A DNA stretch of 64,000 nucleotides from Psychrobacter proteolyticus (GCF_003350005.1 NZ_QLKS01000002.1:124001-188000), one strand, 5' to 3'; numbered from the stretch's first letter, positions 36,750 through 47,207 are shown. The notes: generated from the sequence alone by a model not told the origin. Program-made: numbers and translations.

Positions 36750-39188
36750 TCATTCTTGTAGCTGCTTATGCAAAATTCTTCGCAATGTCAAAATGGTCTG
36801 CGGATTGGTCTGAATACTATGACCGCCATTAATAATTGTTTCAGACGCGGCGCCATCGAGATGGGCACTATTATAAGGAACAATACCATCTGACAAACGC
36901 TCGGTCAGTGCCTGACTGATATCATCATTGACTGTCACAGCGGCAACAAGCGGCTCGGGTGGTAGCTGTGATGTCTCAGTATTATTACTCACATCAACGC
37001 TCGCCGTTTCATTTCCAGAGTTGTCTTCTACCGCTTGAGACAAATCAATCTTGGCACCGTTTGGTTGCGTTTGTGCCAGTCCTTTAGTGATATCGGCATC
37101 GTTATTGGCAATGATCGAATGGTAAGTGATTCGCTCATTAATAGTGATGTCTTTGGTTAACTCTATAAAAGACGACTTATCACTTAACTGGCTAGCGCCA
37201 TTTTGCAAATATAACGCGCCCAGTGGGTTTTGTGCCAAGTCGCCTTGTGTGGCGATGGTCGCCAAGTTATCAGTGAATGTTTTGACCAGACCTACAGGTA
37301 AGTAAACGATGCGGCGTAGCGCACGGGTAAACCAACGATCTGCATAATCTGTACCACGAAAAGGTGCAGATAGGAAAACAGCAGTGTCTACTTGTGGCAG
37401 GGCCTGTAGCTCAAATCGTTCCTTTAACTCATCTTCGCCAAAAGACGTTTTGAGCGCGTTACGGATTTGCTGCTTTTCATTACTAGAGAGTATGTCTTTA
37501 TCATTGAGCTTATCTAAATCATCGACTAAATTTTCATCAGACAGCATCATGCGAGCGATAATGGCACCCATACTATGACTGATAATCACACTATTTCGAC
37601 TGGCACGATTCTGTCCATTGGGATCGGTCTGCTGGTAGGTGCTGTTGATTAACTGCTGAATCTGGTAGCGATTTTCTAAAATAGGCAGGTTGGTTGGATA
37701 GAATATCTGCCAAACTTGGTAACTATCACGCAGCTTGTCATCATTAAGAATATCGTTGGTCAGATTGACCCATGTGGCCGGACTAGAGGCTAGCCCGTGC
37801 AACATAATCAACACGCGTTTATCAGGATCATAAGGCTCGAGCATAAAGAGTTTGGGTAGCTGAGCATCTGGCTGGCGCGTAATCAAGTTTAAATAACCCA
37901 CACCATCTAACTGGTTCTCTGATAACCATAAGCCATATCCCGCCGAAAAGTTGGCTGCCAGTGGGTAGTCATCATTGAGAATATTAACGGATTCGGTTTG
38001 GTACGGGTTATATAAATGAATATCAAGCTTACGACTGCTAAGCGCATCTAATACGCTATTGCCATCTGGCTTAATCAGACCCGTTAATAACAGGTGTCCA
38101 GTGGGAAAAATACGTGAGCTTGGCTCGCTGTCGTCCGTGTTTTTATTCTCATTTGTTAGTCGACCAGATAAGGAGGCGACCAGTAACTGACGGATCGTGG
38201 TGGTGTAGCGATCATCCAATGACGCCACCAAGCTGATGCCTAAACCGGGGCGTTTGCTCACGGAATTGAGACCTGAGAGTCGCAGCTCATAAGTGGATGA
38301 TAAGTCTGCCAAAGCGGAAGTCTGTTTATGAGCGTTTTGCAGATAGTTGTTTTCGTTTGGCAAGTAAATATCAAGATTGTAGTCATCTACGGTAACTTTC
38401 ATGACTTTAACTTGGTCTGTTGCTTTGCCCTTTAGCGGTGGTCGATTGGCAATCGCTGCTTCATCCGTGTTGTCACGCTTGGTAGAGGTTATTGGCAGAT
38501 ATTCTACTGTCGTATCACCCATCAATTTATTGGCATTTTCAGTCGATTGATAGATTTGAGTAATAACGTCGTTACTGGCAGCGTTATAAATGTCCTGGGT
38601 TTGGATGTCATTGTCATTCGGAATACGGTTTTGCGCACGATGGCTATTGCTATTTTGCTCTGCACCTTCAAAGTCATGGGTCAAACTGTCATAAAACAGA
38701 TAGGTGTAGCTGTATTTGACGGCATCAAACAACCTTGCTTGATAATCGGTTAAACACAGGTCGGTTTCTTTTTGCTGCGTTTTGGCGTCATCATCACTTA
38801 AAGGCGCATTGGCGTAATACGGATCAAGTGGCGGGCGTGCCAGTGCATTACGACAGTTTTTTGAATCAGATAGTTGACGCGCTTTTGCATAGTGCAGTTC
38901 TGCAAAAATAGCCAAAGCAGGGCGATAGTTCCTGTTAAGCATACTGTCAGAGAGCTGAGTCAAGCATAAGTCAAATTGCTGCATACAGGCTTGCTCATTC
39001 AGTCCTGCTGATAACAAAGCAGATGCTGTATCGCTACTTAGCGCATTGTCAGTGACGATATTGCCACGCTGCGCTGAGATGGTCTTGGCCGAGGCTTGTT
39101 TATCTACCGTCACCGTACTACACGCTGGTAGCAATACTGTTGCCGCCAAAAGCATAAATGACGTAATGGGCAGGGTTTTTTTATTCAT
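36750..39188 (-). CDS. Large alpha/beta-hydrolase lipoprotein (lipase/esterase-like)
   Basis: About 812 residues with a lipoprotein signal peptide (MNKKTLPITSFMLLAATVLLPACS, lipobox LPAC), so membrane-anchored, probably to the outer membrane. The first ~430 residues match nothing I recognise. The hydrolase domain follows, with the oxyanion strand VLIMLHGLASSPATWVNL, nucleophile elbow ISHSMGAIIARMM (Ser539), DGIVPYNSAHLDGA supplying the acid, and catalytic His in INGGHSIQTNP. The elbow is S-H-S-M-G, not the usual G-x-S-x-G. The frame is open to 39227; ATG 39188 is chosen because it gives a clean lipoprotein signal. The substrate is unknown. Confidence 0.8.
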   Translation of the reverse strand: MNKKTLPITSFMLLAATVLLPACSTVTVDKQASAKTISAQRGNIVTDNALSSDTASALLSAGLNEQACMQQFDLCLTQLSDSMLNRNYRPALAIFAELHYAKARQLSDSKNCRNALARPPLDPYYANAPLSDDDAKTQQKETDLCLTDYQARLFDAVKYSYTYLFYDSLTHDFEGAEQNSNSHRAQNRIPNDNDIQTQDIYNAASNDVITQIYQSTENANKLMGDTTVEYLPITSTKRDNTDEAAIANRPPLKGKATDQVKVMKVTVDDYNLDIYLPNENNYLQNAHKQTSALADLSSTYELRLSGLNSVSKRPGLGISLVASLDDRYTTTIRQLLVASLSGRLTNENKNTDDSEPSSRIFPTGHLLLTGLIKPDGNSVLDALSSRKLDIHLYNPYQTESVNILNDDYPLAANFSAGYGLWLSENQLDGVGYLNLITRQPDAQLPKLFMLEPYDPDKRVLIMLHGLASSPATWVNLTNDILNDDKLRDSYQVWQIFYPTNLPILENRYQIQQLINSTYQQTDPNGQNRASRNSVIISHSMGAIIARMMLSDENLVDDLDKLNDKDILSSNEKQQIRNALKTSFGEDELKERFELQALPQVDTAVFLSAPFRGTDYADRWFTRALRRIVYLPVGLVKTFTDNLATIATQGDLAQNPLGALYLQNGASQLSDKSSFIELTKDITINERITYHSIIANNDADITKGLAQTQPNGAKIDLSQAVEDNSGNETASVDVSNNTETSQLPPEPLVAAVTVNDDISQALTERLSDGIVPYNSAHLDGAASETIINGGHSIQTNPQTILTLRRILHKQLQE

Positions 39189-39529
39189 ATGCATTACTGT
39201 CTGTTTGCTAAAGCCAGCGAAAGTCATAAGTCAGTCCAATAAACGGTGGTTATGAGAGTATTAATAATGAAAGTAGCAATTGATAATGAGTGTAGCGCAA
39301 CTTTTGGCGTTAGACTATTCATTTGCAGTTCTACAAAGATGTGTTTTAAAACGAATGGGTTTCTGATAATCGAAAAAAAGCGCTTTTGTCTTATAGAGAT
39401 AAAACAAAAGCGCTTGGTATTTAAAGCTTAGATTATTTATTAGAGATTTGACCTAGTGAAGGTCTTATGAAACAAATATCTTATGAATCAAATCTTCAAT
39501 AGCAGCTAGTCTCAACAAGTATAGCGTTT
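39189..39529. other. Intergenic region TPR gene-hydrolase
   Basis: Contains the terminator of the TPR gene (39374-39414) and the upstream region of the hydrolase. No gene seen. Confidence 0.55.
39374..39414 (-). terminator. Strong terminator of the TPR gene
   Basis: AAGCGCTTTTGT (from 39379) pairs with ACAAAAGCGCTT (to 39415); the stem continues past one mismatch through TTAT/ATAA to an AGAG loop. On the minus strand it ends in a run of seven T. Confidence 0.88.
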
Positions 39530-40654
39530 CTAGGCACCTGGTTTTACACTGATGTCAGGGGCAGGGATATCCCAAATATAGAACTTACCTTCTTCAACGA
39601 GCTTGATTTGTTGAGGAATAACAGTGTTGTTAGGGTATTGCCCTTCAAGACGACGTAGGCGTTCTAACGCATTAGCGCGGCGGTCACTAAGTAGATCTGA
39701 CTGTGCTAAGCTTTGTTCTGCTTCGGTGTACCCTAAAGCGACAGCTCGGTCTAGATACTTTTGACCTTCTTTGAAGCCGCCACCTTCTGATAGCATCATA
39801 CCGTATAAGAAGTTAGCCTCACCACTATCAGGCTGCAGCTTGATAGCGCGATCGACATACTGACCACCACGTACCGTGTAGTCTGAACCCAAGTCTAGGT
39901 TACGACCCATACCGTTCAGCTTAGCAGCACGAAGCAACACATCATAAGAAGCATTTGGCGACTTAGCATAAGGTTCGATCCAATCCGCTAATACTTTGAT
40001 TTTTTCACGCGTGTAATGACGCTGCGAGCGGTTAGGAAAGTTTGGTGGATAGTGACGCGCGTTAGGGGATACGTCCGCGATGAAATCGTCTAGTAAGCTA
40101 ACATCAAGTTTATCGGTACCTAGCCCTTTTTGTTGCGGAATCAGTACAGTTTTGACAAAGCTCATGTCTGAGAGCTGTACTTGCGGTGTAGGAATATTCG
40201 GAAGTTGTCCGCTACGCAAGTCGATACCGGTAGCTGTCATTGGACCAGGCTCGTAAACGCGAGTAGTGCCGTTCATGACAGGTGCAGCAGCAGGCGACAT
40301 CATTTGCGGTGTTTGAGGCTGAGCAGTACTAACAGATGCATTGTTTTGCAGAGTGCCGCTTAGTTGCATGTTAGTTGTTTGCGCATTAGTCGGCTGGCTG
40401 TTGCTCGCAGGTGTTGCTGGCAAGCTTGTTTGAGCAGTGTTGGCTTGAGCAGGACTGATAGTTGCATTTGGACGAGCAAGACGAATCACACGTTTGCTTG
40501 AGTCCATCGCACTAGGTACAGCTGTTGCAGCGGCATCAGTTTCTGCAGCGTTCACAGGTGCAGATAACAGCATGGCACAGGTTGCAGCCATGGCGGTCAA
40601 TGTCGCAAACTTTGGTGACTTAATAGAGTGGCTACTAGAGAGGATCGCTTTCAT
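39530..40654 (-). CDS. Exported tetratricopeptide-repeat protein
   Basis: 374 residues with a signal peptide (ending LLSAPVNAAE), so periplasmic. Residues ~38-130 are Ala/Thr/Asn/Gln/Pro-rich and probably disordered. The rest is alpha-helical: a basic segment RHYTREKIKVLADWIEPYAK, then TPR-like pairs (YDVLLRAAKLNGMGRNL, YVDRAIKLQPDSGEANFLYG, KYLDRAVALGYTEAEQ). The C-terminus is a short tail ending VKPGA. TPRs mediate protein contacts; no enzyme domain is present. It is a single-gene unit between coq7 and the hydrolase. The function is not recognised. Confidence 0.75.
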   Translation of the reverse strand: MKAILSSSHSIKSPKFATLTAMAATCAMLLSAPVNAAETDAAATAVPSAMDSSKRVIRLARPNATISPAQANTAQTSLPATPASNSQPTNAQTTNMQLSGTLQNNASVSTAQPQTPQMMSPAAAPVMNGTTRVYEPGPMTATGIDLRSGQLPNIPTPQVQLSDMSFVKTVLIPQQKGLGTDKLDVSLLDDFIADVSPNARHYPPNFPNRSQRHYTREKIKVLADWIEPYAKSPNASYDVLLRAAKLNGMGRNLDLGSDYTVRGGQYVDRAIKLQPDSGEANFLYGMMLSEGGGFKEGQKYLDRAVALGYTEAEQSLAQSDLLSDRRANALERLRRLEGQYPNNTVIPQQIKLVEEGKFYIWDIPAPDISVKPGA

Positions 40655-40890
40655 AAAAATCGTTACCTTGTTTAATTTATCTGGTTGTTATTCATTGATT
40701 GGACGGTAATATAAATAGCGCATTGCTGCAAAATCGTACAAATTTTTAATACCGTAGCAAATTAAGCTTTACGCTATCTGTGGTAGGATTGTTAATCGCT
40801 AGAATTAAGCAAACCTACGTAAATCTGTGCAGCCATTAATTAGTAAGAAAATTGACAACAGCAACTAACCACAGTACCTGTAACCATAAG

Positions 40891-41535
40891 CTATAAGTGA
40901 TAAGCGGTATCTTTCATACGATTTGCCATCCATCGCATGATTCGACGTACTGGCGGAGATAAAGCAGCGCCGCCACTTGCAAGTGCTAGCTCACGATGAT
41001 GCAGCTCCTCTTTATCCATTTGTGCCAGTATTTCTTTTGAGCGCTGATCATGTTCAGGTAGCTGCTTGATATGATCTTGTAGATGCTCGCTGACCTGCGC
41101 TTCTGTCTCCGCTACAAACCCTAGACTAAACTCATTTGAGATCGCACCTGCGACTGCACCGAGTCCAAAAGACATACCGTACCAAAGCGGCGTAAATACG
41201 CTAGCATGGCTACCAAGTTCGCTTAAGCGAGTCTCGCACCAGACCAAATGATCGACTTCTTCTTCGGCCGATTGTTGCATGGCTTGTTTGACACCACTAT
41301 CTTTTGCGGCAAACGCTTGGCCATGGTATAGACCCTGCGCACATACTTCACCTGTATGATTGATACGCATAAGACCTGAGACGTGCCGCGCCTCTGTGAT
41401 GGTCAGTTCAGGAATCTCATCGCTACTGACGGGCAACGGACGCGTGCTTGGATTGGAATGGGGCACGACAGCTCGTAATGCCTTATCGACCCCAAGTAAC
41501 AACTGGTCAATTTTAGATAAAGGACGCAGGGTCAT
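40891..41535 (-). CDS. coq7: Ubiquinone biosynthesis hydroxylase Coq7
   Basis: Membrane-associated di-iron enzyme that hydroxylates demethoxyubiquinol at carbon 6, the next-to-last step of ubiquinone synthesis (the job of UbiF in E. coli). It has 214 residues. Iron ligands lie in MRINHTGEVCAQGLYHGQ, EEEVDHLVWCETRLSELG and DKEELHHRELAL, each an E-x-x-H type helix. ATG 41535 follows AGGAG on the minus strand. Its quinol product serves the bd oxidase encoded about 5 kb away. A single-gene unit. Confidence 0.95.
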   Translation of the reverse strand: MTLRPLSKIDQLLLGVDKALRAVVPHSNPSTRPLPVSSDEIPELTITEARHVSGLMRINHTGEVCAQGLYHGQAFAAKDSGVKQAMQQSAEEEVDHLVWCETRLSELGSHASVFTPLWYGMSFGLGAVAGAISNEFSLGFVAETEAQVSEHLQDHIKQLPEHDQRSKEILAQMDKEELHHRELALASGGAALSPPVRRIMRWMANRMKDTAYHL

Positions 41536-41781
41536 AACTCACTCCTGATGGTGTTAAAAACTGTCAATAAAATAAAGTATGTTACCGTCCAAAAGCAACG
41601 GCATGATGCGTATTACTATAGCAAACAATCCAAATTATCGGCTCGAATATTACTGTCTAGGTAGCCCATAAATAATCTATAGATAGTGGGCAAACTACTA
41701 TAGCTATCATAACTAAGAAACCATCAGCGCAACATTAGACTGTATTTATGGAGTCAAACTTATTTACGGCGTTAACCATAT

Positions 41782-43113
41782 TTACGGTGCTATACCATCG
41801 TTAGTTTGGATAACGGCATGCTTAATATGTTTATTGAGTTTGATGTATAAAAATGCACCAAACACGATATTCAATAGTCCTGTCACCAAGAATAGCTGTG
41901 GTAGCGTAAACCCTAAAACGTTTAAGATAACAATCGCAAAGATTGCTGAGGTAACCATAAATATCGCGTTAAAGATGTTATTCGCGCCGACAATACGTGC
42001 TCGATGACTCTTAGGTGCGTAGGCTTGCATAGAAGCATATAGCGGTACGATATACAAACCACCGCTGAACCCTAATAAGAATAAATCCGCGAATACCCGC
42101 CAGCTACCACTTATGTTAAACAAATCACCGATGCCAAGTAATGTGTCATTATTCACATTTATATCTAAACCTGAAAGTGAAAAATACAAATCAATAGCAA
42201 AGATACTTAATCCAGCAATACCGAATGGTAATAGACGCAAGCTGACTTTGTTTTTGGTCAATGTTTTACAAAGCACTGAACCGATTGACACACCAACAGA
42301 AAACAATGTGAGTAAGAAAATAACGACTGACTCATCACCAAGCAAAATCACCTTGCTGAACTCTGGCACTTGGGTCAAAAACGTAGCCCCATAAAACCAA
42401 AACCAGCTGTTGCCAAGAATGATAAAGAACAAAAAAGGCAGAGAGTATAAGTAACGAACCGTGGCTAAGCTGGTCGTAATAATATTCCAGTTAATCTTCA
42501 AGTCAGGCTGCATCGCTGGCATAGTAGGAATATAGCGTGCAGCTAAATATCCTAAAACAGCAACAACCAACACCGTGGCACTAATCCAATACAGGGATTG
42601 TGATAGTTGAGTCAAAATACCAGCGACAATCATACCGACCAAAATAGCCAGCGAAGTACCCATCTGAAAAAGGCCATTGGCGCCGACCAGCTCATCTTCT
42701 TTCATTGCTTGCGGCAGATAAGCGTATTTAATCGGTCCAAAGAAGGTCGAATGTGTACCCATCAAAAACAACGCGACAAACAGCAGTGCATACCATTCAA
42801 AGACAAAGCCTACCGCAGCAACCGCCATAATGACCAGCTCAAGGAGTTTAATAAACTGCGTAAGCTTTGATTTTTCATACTTATCAGCAATCTGTCCTGC
42901 CAAAGCAGAAAACAAAAAGTAGGGCAGGATGAATAACATGGCGGCCAAGTTATTAAGGATGCTGACCTCTACGCCTAATTTACTGGCGGCAGTATAAGTC
43001 AGCACCAGTATGAGCGCCTGCTTAAAAATATTGTCATTGAATGCGCCCAAAAACTGGGTGAAGAACATAGCGCTAAAACGACGACGCTTGAATAACTGAA
43101 ACTGGTTGGACAT
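41782..43113 (-). CDS. MFS transporter, LplT/Aas-N-terminal type
   Basis: Inner-membrane protein of ~443 residues and 12 helices from the major facilitator superfamily. It starts MSNQFQLFKRRRFSAMFFTQ with FLGAFNDNIFKQ, the hallmark of the lysophospholipid flippase LplT and the transporter half of Aas-like fusions. The usual acyltransferase partner is not fused or adjacent here. The frame is open to 43194, but ATG 43113 sits six bases past AGGA and is chosen; ATG 43119 would be too close. Lysophospholipid import is the likely job, inferred from family resemblance only. Confidence 0.8.
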   Translation of the reverse strand: MSNQFQLFKRRRFSAMFFTQFLGAFNDNIFKQALILVLTYTAASKLGVEVSILNNLAAMLFILPYFLFSALAGQIADKYEKSKLTQFIKLLELVIMAVAAVGFVFEWYALLFVALFLMGTHSTFFGPIKYAYLPQAMKEDELVGANGLFQMGTSLAILVGMIVAGILTQLSQSLYWISATVLVVAVLGYLAARYIPTMPAMQPDLKINWNIITTSLATVRYLYSLPFLFFIILGNSWFWFYGATFLTQVPEFSKVILLGDESVVIFLLTLFSVGVSIGSVLCKTLTKNKVSLRLLPFGIAGLSIFAIDLYFSLSGLDINVNNDTLLGIGDLFNISGSWRVFADLFLLGFSGGLYIVPLYASMQAYAPKSHRARIVGANNIFNAIFMVTSAIFAIVILNVLGFTLPQLFLVTGLLNIVFGAFLYIKLNKHIKHAVIQTNDGIAP

Positions 43114-43565
43114 GGACATTCCTACAGATAAATCGCGACTGATAGAGAAAATATCGGCGCTGAACGACAATTTTTTTATGATAATAATCGTCAATTTTAT
43201 TAAAAACTATATCAAGATATAGCATAGGTTTTATCAATATTAAGCCGTATAATAGCAAGGCTTCGGTGAAAATACATGCAGTCAATGCTATGATTCGATA
43301 TTTAACTAAGTTATGATTTATAAATTTTATGTGATTGCGTTTTAGGGTATAAATAGTAGTGAAAACAAAGGCTGCTACTACCCATCAACACTGTCTATAA
43401 GCTAGTAGACACACAGTGCTAAAGCCGACACTATAGATAACCAGTCATAAAATTAAAGTAGTAAACCATTAATTCCAGATAACTGCTATAAGTTTATTCA
43501 CCGGTCAGACTTGACGATTGTTATCGTTGATAAGATTGTGCCGCGTGAGCTGATAGGACGTAAAG
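43114..43565. other. Divergent promoter region MFS gene / tamA
   Basis: 452 bases, A+T-rich. A small perfect hairpin CTATATC-AA-GATATAG lies at 43206-43221. No coding frame or clear operator is seen. Confidence 0.5.
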
Positions 43566-46500
43566 ATGATAAAGCAGCCTTCAACTCGAGCATGCAAGGG
43601 TCTAATGATGCAGCGTGACACAGCCATAATCCAAAATGATAGTAATAATTTGAGTACTTACCCAGTAGCGCCGCGTAAAAATTTCAGACGTTCGGCACTG
43701 TGCACTGCGCTTGCGACCAGTTTGTTCGGTATGGCACCTGCGGCAATGGCAGACACTACCAATAGTGTAAATAATACCGCTATCACCAACTCATCTGCTG
43801 CTGACCAAACTGATAGTAATCGAACGCTTAGTAAGCAGAATAACAATAGTCAAGCTGCTAATGATCAAGCGGCTATCAAGCAGTCAGCTACATTGTCCGA
43901 TGGCGATACTCAGCTAGATATGGCTCTAGATGCGCTACGTCTAAAAAAAGCAGTAGAACAAGGCATCATTGATCAGTCAGTATTGGACGAATATAGCGAA
44001 CAAAGCTTAGGAATTAAAAAACCTAACTCGACAAAGTTAGGATCTAAAAACTCGACGAAGCAAAATCCCAATGCTCAAAACTTATCTTCTCAAAACAATA
44101 ACTCTCAAGATCTAGAGACTTTCACTGATAGTCCAAGCAATTCATATAATCCAAATAATGCTCAGTCAAACTATGCTAATGATGATCTGTTGCAACAAGC
44201 AACTGCGATCCAGCAGCAGGGTTATCAAATGATGACGCCTGAGCAGATCGATCGTGAGCTAGCTGCGATGGATGCGCAGAAAGCTCAAGATATTGACAGT
44301 ATCAATATTAGTAATAACGACAGTGATTTTGATGCGCCAATCGCTACGTTAGATGATACAACATCGCCAATTGGTCTCGATGTAGAGCTAGATGCGACAA
44401 ACTTGCCAGCTCCGAACAATCTTGATACGTTGGGTAGAAATGAAACAACGGAAGAACAGGCGAGCACAGCTGAAGGGATGTCACGTCCGATTGAGGTGAG
44501 TGGCGCTGTTAGCAATGAAGATGTCGTTAGCAGTGAAGCTACTGTTAAGAATGAAAATGGCCTGACGACTGATGATAGTAGTGATGAGGTGATAGCTGGT
44601 ACGAATGGGCCTGCCAATGTAGAAGGTACGACAACAGATATTATCAATCCTAATGACTATCTACCTGATTATCAGAATGACACTCAGGCCGTCGATCAAA
44701 GTATTGAACAAGCCAATAGACCACGGCCACGCGCGCGAAATAGAGGTAATATCGTTACGCGCCTCTATAATCGCTTGTTTAATGGTGGTGTGGCGGCCCT
44801 ACCAAATGTAGAAACCGCTATTTATCTAGAGCAAGTATCGGCTGAAAATGCTCCCGATGGTAAGGCTCAGCTGATTGAGGCTGATAATGATATTCAGCCG
44901 ATGAAAAATATCAAAGCAGCACTTGATGATACTTCCGTTCAGTCGGTTATAGACTTTACTGCGGCATTGCCACGTTTGCGTGAGACGGCACAGAATGCTG
45001 CTAAAGCGGTTGGTTACTATGAGGTTGAGCTGCGTTTGACCCAACCTGATCGTGACACAGTCAATGTTGTGATTGAAGAGCTAGGCGAGCCTGTATTGGT
45101 AGATAGCCGTATAATTGAGATTCGCGGTGAGGGCAGTGAGCAGGAAGAGTTTGCAACGCTTGAGACAGATTTGCCGCCACAAGAAGGCGATATTTTTAAT
45201 CACCGTGTCTACAAGAGTAGTAAGGCGGCTTTAGAGTCTTTGAGCAATACCTACGGCTATTTTGACCAGTATTGGCTGAACAAATCTGTCGATATCATCT
45301 TGCCGGATAACAAGGCAGATGTCTCGTTGGTTTATAACACGGGTGATCGTTACGAATTTGATGATGTGGTGTTCTTTACGTATGACAAAGAAACTAACAC
45401 GCTGACCCAAGATCCTGACAAGTTACCAGTAGAGCTTTCACTATTACAGCAGCTCTATGGCTTTACGCCGGGCGATCCATTTTATCGTCCAGCAGTCACA
45501 AAATTTAGCAATGATTTGTCAGCAACTCGTTATTTTAATACGGTCAACGTCGAGTCGATATTACCGCCCAACGATAGTAGCGAAGCCAGTACCTTAGCGT
45601 TCGATAATGCCCCTACCGATAGTAACGGGGCATTAGATGATGATATCAACAATGACGGCATTACCGATTTGAATAGTGATGCGGGACTAGGTGCTTCTAA
45701 CGGGTTTGCTGTCAGAGTAGATACGATTAGCGATAGTGGTGGAGAAAGCAGTAATACTCTGATTGCTAACAGTGGTGAAACGGTCAATGAAGCGGATATC
45801 GCTGCCATTGAGTTTGAGGCTGATGAAGCAACCTTGGATAAGCTGCAAGCTATTAGACAAAAAGCAGAACGCCTAAGCCGCTTGCCAAATGATCGGGTAT
45901 TAGACGAAAAAGATCAGGAAGCTGATAGTCTACTGGGAAAAATCAGTGACTCAATCAGTAATGTTGCTCAAAAAATATTCCCTGATGAAAAGATTTTGAT
46001 TAATGATGAGAACTTTGTACCTCCAACATTAGCAGGACGTAAAACGCCTCAAGACGTTGCGGAGAGCAAGAAAGTACCGCTGTACGTTTTTGTATACGCA
46101 GATAAACCACGTGATGCTCAAGTTGGTCTGGGTTATGGAACAGATACTGGTGTTCGTGCAACCGCAAAAATAGACTATAATTTGCTCAACCGTCAAGGCT
46201 ATCAAGCAGGTGTGGAGACAGAAGTGTCGAGAATCAGCAAAAACGTGGCTGTGTATGCCAGCCGCCCGTGGAAACATCCGCTCAATGATAAGCTAGACGC
46301 ACGCCTAACTTATGAGGAAGAAGTGATTGACCAAGGAAAAGGCAATTTTGATCTGTCGACCAGAACACTAAAGGCTGCCTTGGCACGTAATATCCGTAGT
46401 GACACTGGCTGGAACCGTAGCTACTCTGTGCGCTACCGTTTAGATGAGCTTGAGACAGGGGTTGACGGCGCGAAGCTAGATGACCTTCCTATTCGCTTTA

Positions 46501-47105
46501 CTTCTTCAAGCCCAAAGCAGCAAGCACTGCTGTTTGGCTATGGTATGAATAAAACCGATACAGATAGTGTAACCAATCCAACTCGCGGTATGCGTCAATA
46601 TTACTCGATCGAAGCAGGTGCGGATAAAGCTTTGAGTGATACGGACCTGGCAATCGTTCGTGCAGGTATTAGTGGTATCTATAGCTTTGGTGAAGACAAA
46701 AAGCATCAAGTGTTAGGTAGTGCCAATGCCGGTTATATCTGGGCGGATGATTTTTATGACGTACCTTATAAATTGCGCTTCTTTGCAGGGGGCGATCAGA
46801 GTATCCGCGGTTATGACTATGAGAGCTTGTCACCATTAGATAAAGGCTATCTAACGGGCGGGCAGGTGCTAGCGGTCGGTAGTGCTGAGTATAACTATGA
46901 ATTTAAACCAGGTTTCCGTGGCGCATTCTTTACTGATGTCGGTAATGCCTACGACAAAGATTTTGACACTGAGACAAAAGTCGGCGTCGGTGTCGGTATC
47001 CGCTGGGCATCGCCTGTAGGAATGGTACGTGTCGATGTGGCTGCTGGTGTGACCGAGGAAAGCATTCCAGTACGACTACACTTCTTTATTGGTTCACCGT
47101 TATAA
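43566..47105 (+). CDS. tamA: Outer-membrane assembly protein TamA, greatly extended
   Basis: Omp85-family barrel that works with TamB in moving proteins and/or lipids to the outer membrane. It is 1179 residues against ~577 in E. coli TamA. A basic N-terminus and signal peptide end near MAPAAMAD. Then come ~350 residues of Asn/Ser/Gln/Asp-rich disordered sequence, POTRA domains from about 410, an insert of about 165 residues (about 670-834) in the last POTRA region, and a barrel from about 837 (VPLYVFVYADKPRDAQVGLG) with the FAGGDQSIRGYDYESLSP turn and terminal FFIGSPL. The insert holds DINNDGITDLNSD at 693-705, like a calcium loop. ATG 43566 has AGGACG upstream; ATG 43605 is possible. It is followed by tamB at ~100 bases. 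Confidence 0.92.
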   Translation: MIKQPSTRACKGLMMQRDTAIIQNDSNNLSTYPVAPRKNFRRSALCTALATSLFGMAPAAMADTTNSVNNTAITNSSAADQTDSNRTLSKQNNNSQAANDQAAIKQSATLSDGDTQLDMALDALRLKKAVEQGIIDQSVLDEYSEQSLGIKKPNSTKLGSKNSTKQNPNAQNLSSQNNNSQDLETFTDSPSNSYNPNNAQSNYANDDLLQQATAIQQQGYQMMTPEQIDRELAAMDAQKAQDIDSINISNNDSDFDAPIATLDDTTSPIGLDVELDATNLPAPNNLDTLGRNETTEEQASTAEGMSRPIEVSGAVSNEDVVSSEATVKNENGLTTDDSSDEVIAGTNGPANVEGTTTDIINPNDYLPDYQNDTQAVDQSIEQANRPRPRARNRGNIVTRLYNRLFNGGVAALPNVETAIYLEQVSAENAPDGKAQLIEADNDIQPMKNIKAALDDTSVQSVIDFTAALPRLRETAQNAAKAVGYYEVELRLTQPDRDTVNVVIEELGEPVLVDSRIIEIRGEGSEQEEFATLETDLPPQEGDIFNHRVYKSSKAALESLSNTYGYFDQYWLNKSVDIILPDNKADVSLVYNTGDRYEFDDVVFFTYDKETNTLTQDPDKLPVELSLLQQLYGFTPGDPFYRPAVTKFSNDLSATRYFNTVNVESILPPNDSSEASTLAFDNAPTDSNGALDDDINNDGITDLNSDAGLGASNGFAVRVDTISDSGGESSNTLIANSGETVNEADIAAIEFEADEATLDKLQAIRQKAERLSRLPNDRVLDEKDQEADSLLGKISDSISNVAQKIFPDEKILINDENFVPPTLAGRKTPQDVAESKKVPLYVFVYADKPRDAQVGLGYGTDTGVRATAKIDYNLLNRQGYQAGVETEVSRISKNVAVYASRPWKHPLNDKLDARLTYEEEVIDQGKGNFDLSTRTLKAALARNIRSDTGWNRSYSVRYRLDELETGVDGAKLDDLPIRFTSSSPKQQALLFGYGMNKTDTDSVTNPTRGMRQYYSIEAGADKALSDTDLAIVRAGISGIYSFGEDKKHQVLGSANAGYIWADDFYDVPYKLRFFAGGDQSIRGYDYESLSPLDKGYLTGGQVLAVGSAEYNYEFKPGFRGAFFTDVGNAYDKDFDTETKVGVGVGIRWASPVGMVRVDVAAGVTEESIPVRLHFFIGSPL

Positions 47106-47207
47106 TCGCTCAATGTAGTAATTCCAAATGTTTAGTAGCTCCAAATGTTCTAATTATTACTTATCGTACCGATTGCTGGTCTTCATTTTTTAACGTAGTT
47201 GAGTGTC

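Noticed and set aside
43165-43190. Fur-box-like GATAATAATCGTCA upstream of the MFS gene
   Set aside because: Only about 12 of 19 positions agree with the consensus, and there is no symmetric second half.
44285-44647. 120-codon minus-strand frame inside tamA
   Set aside because: Arises from the low-complexity coding strand of the TamA extension; Ser/Val-rich with no domain.
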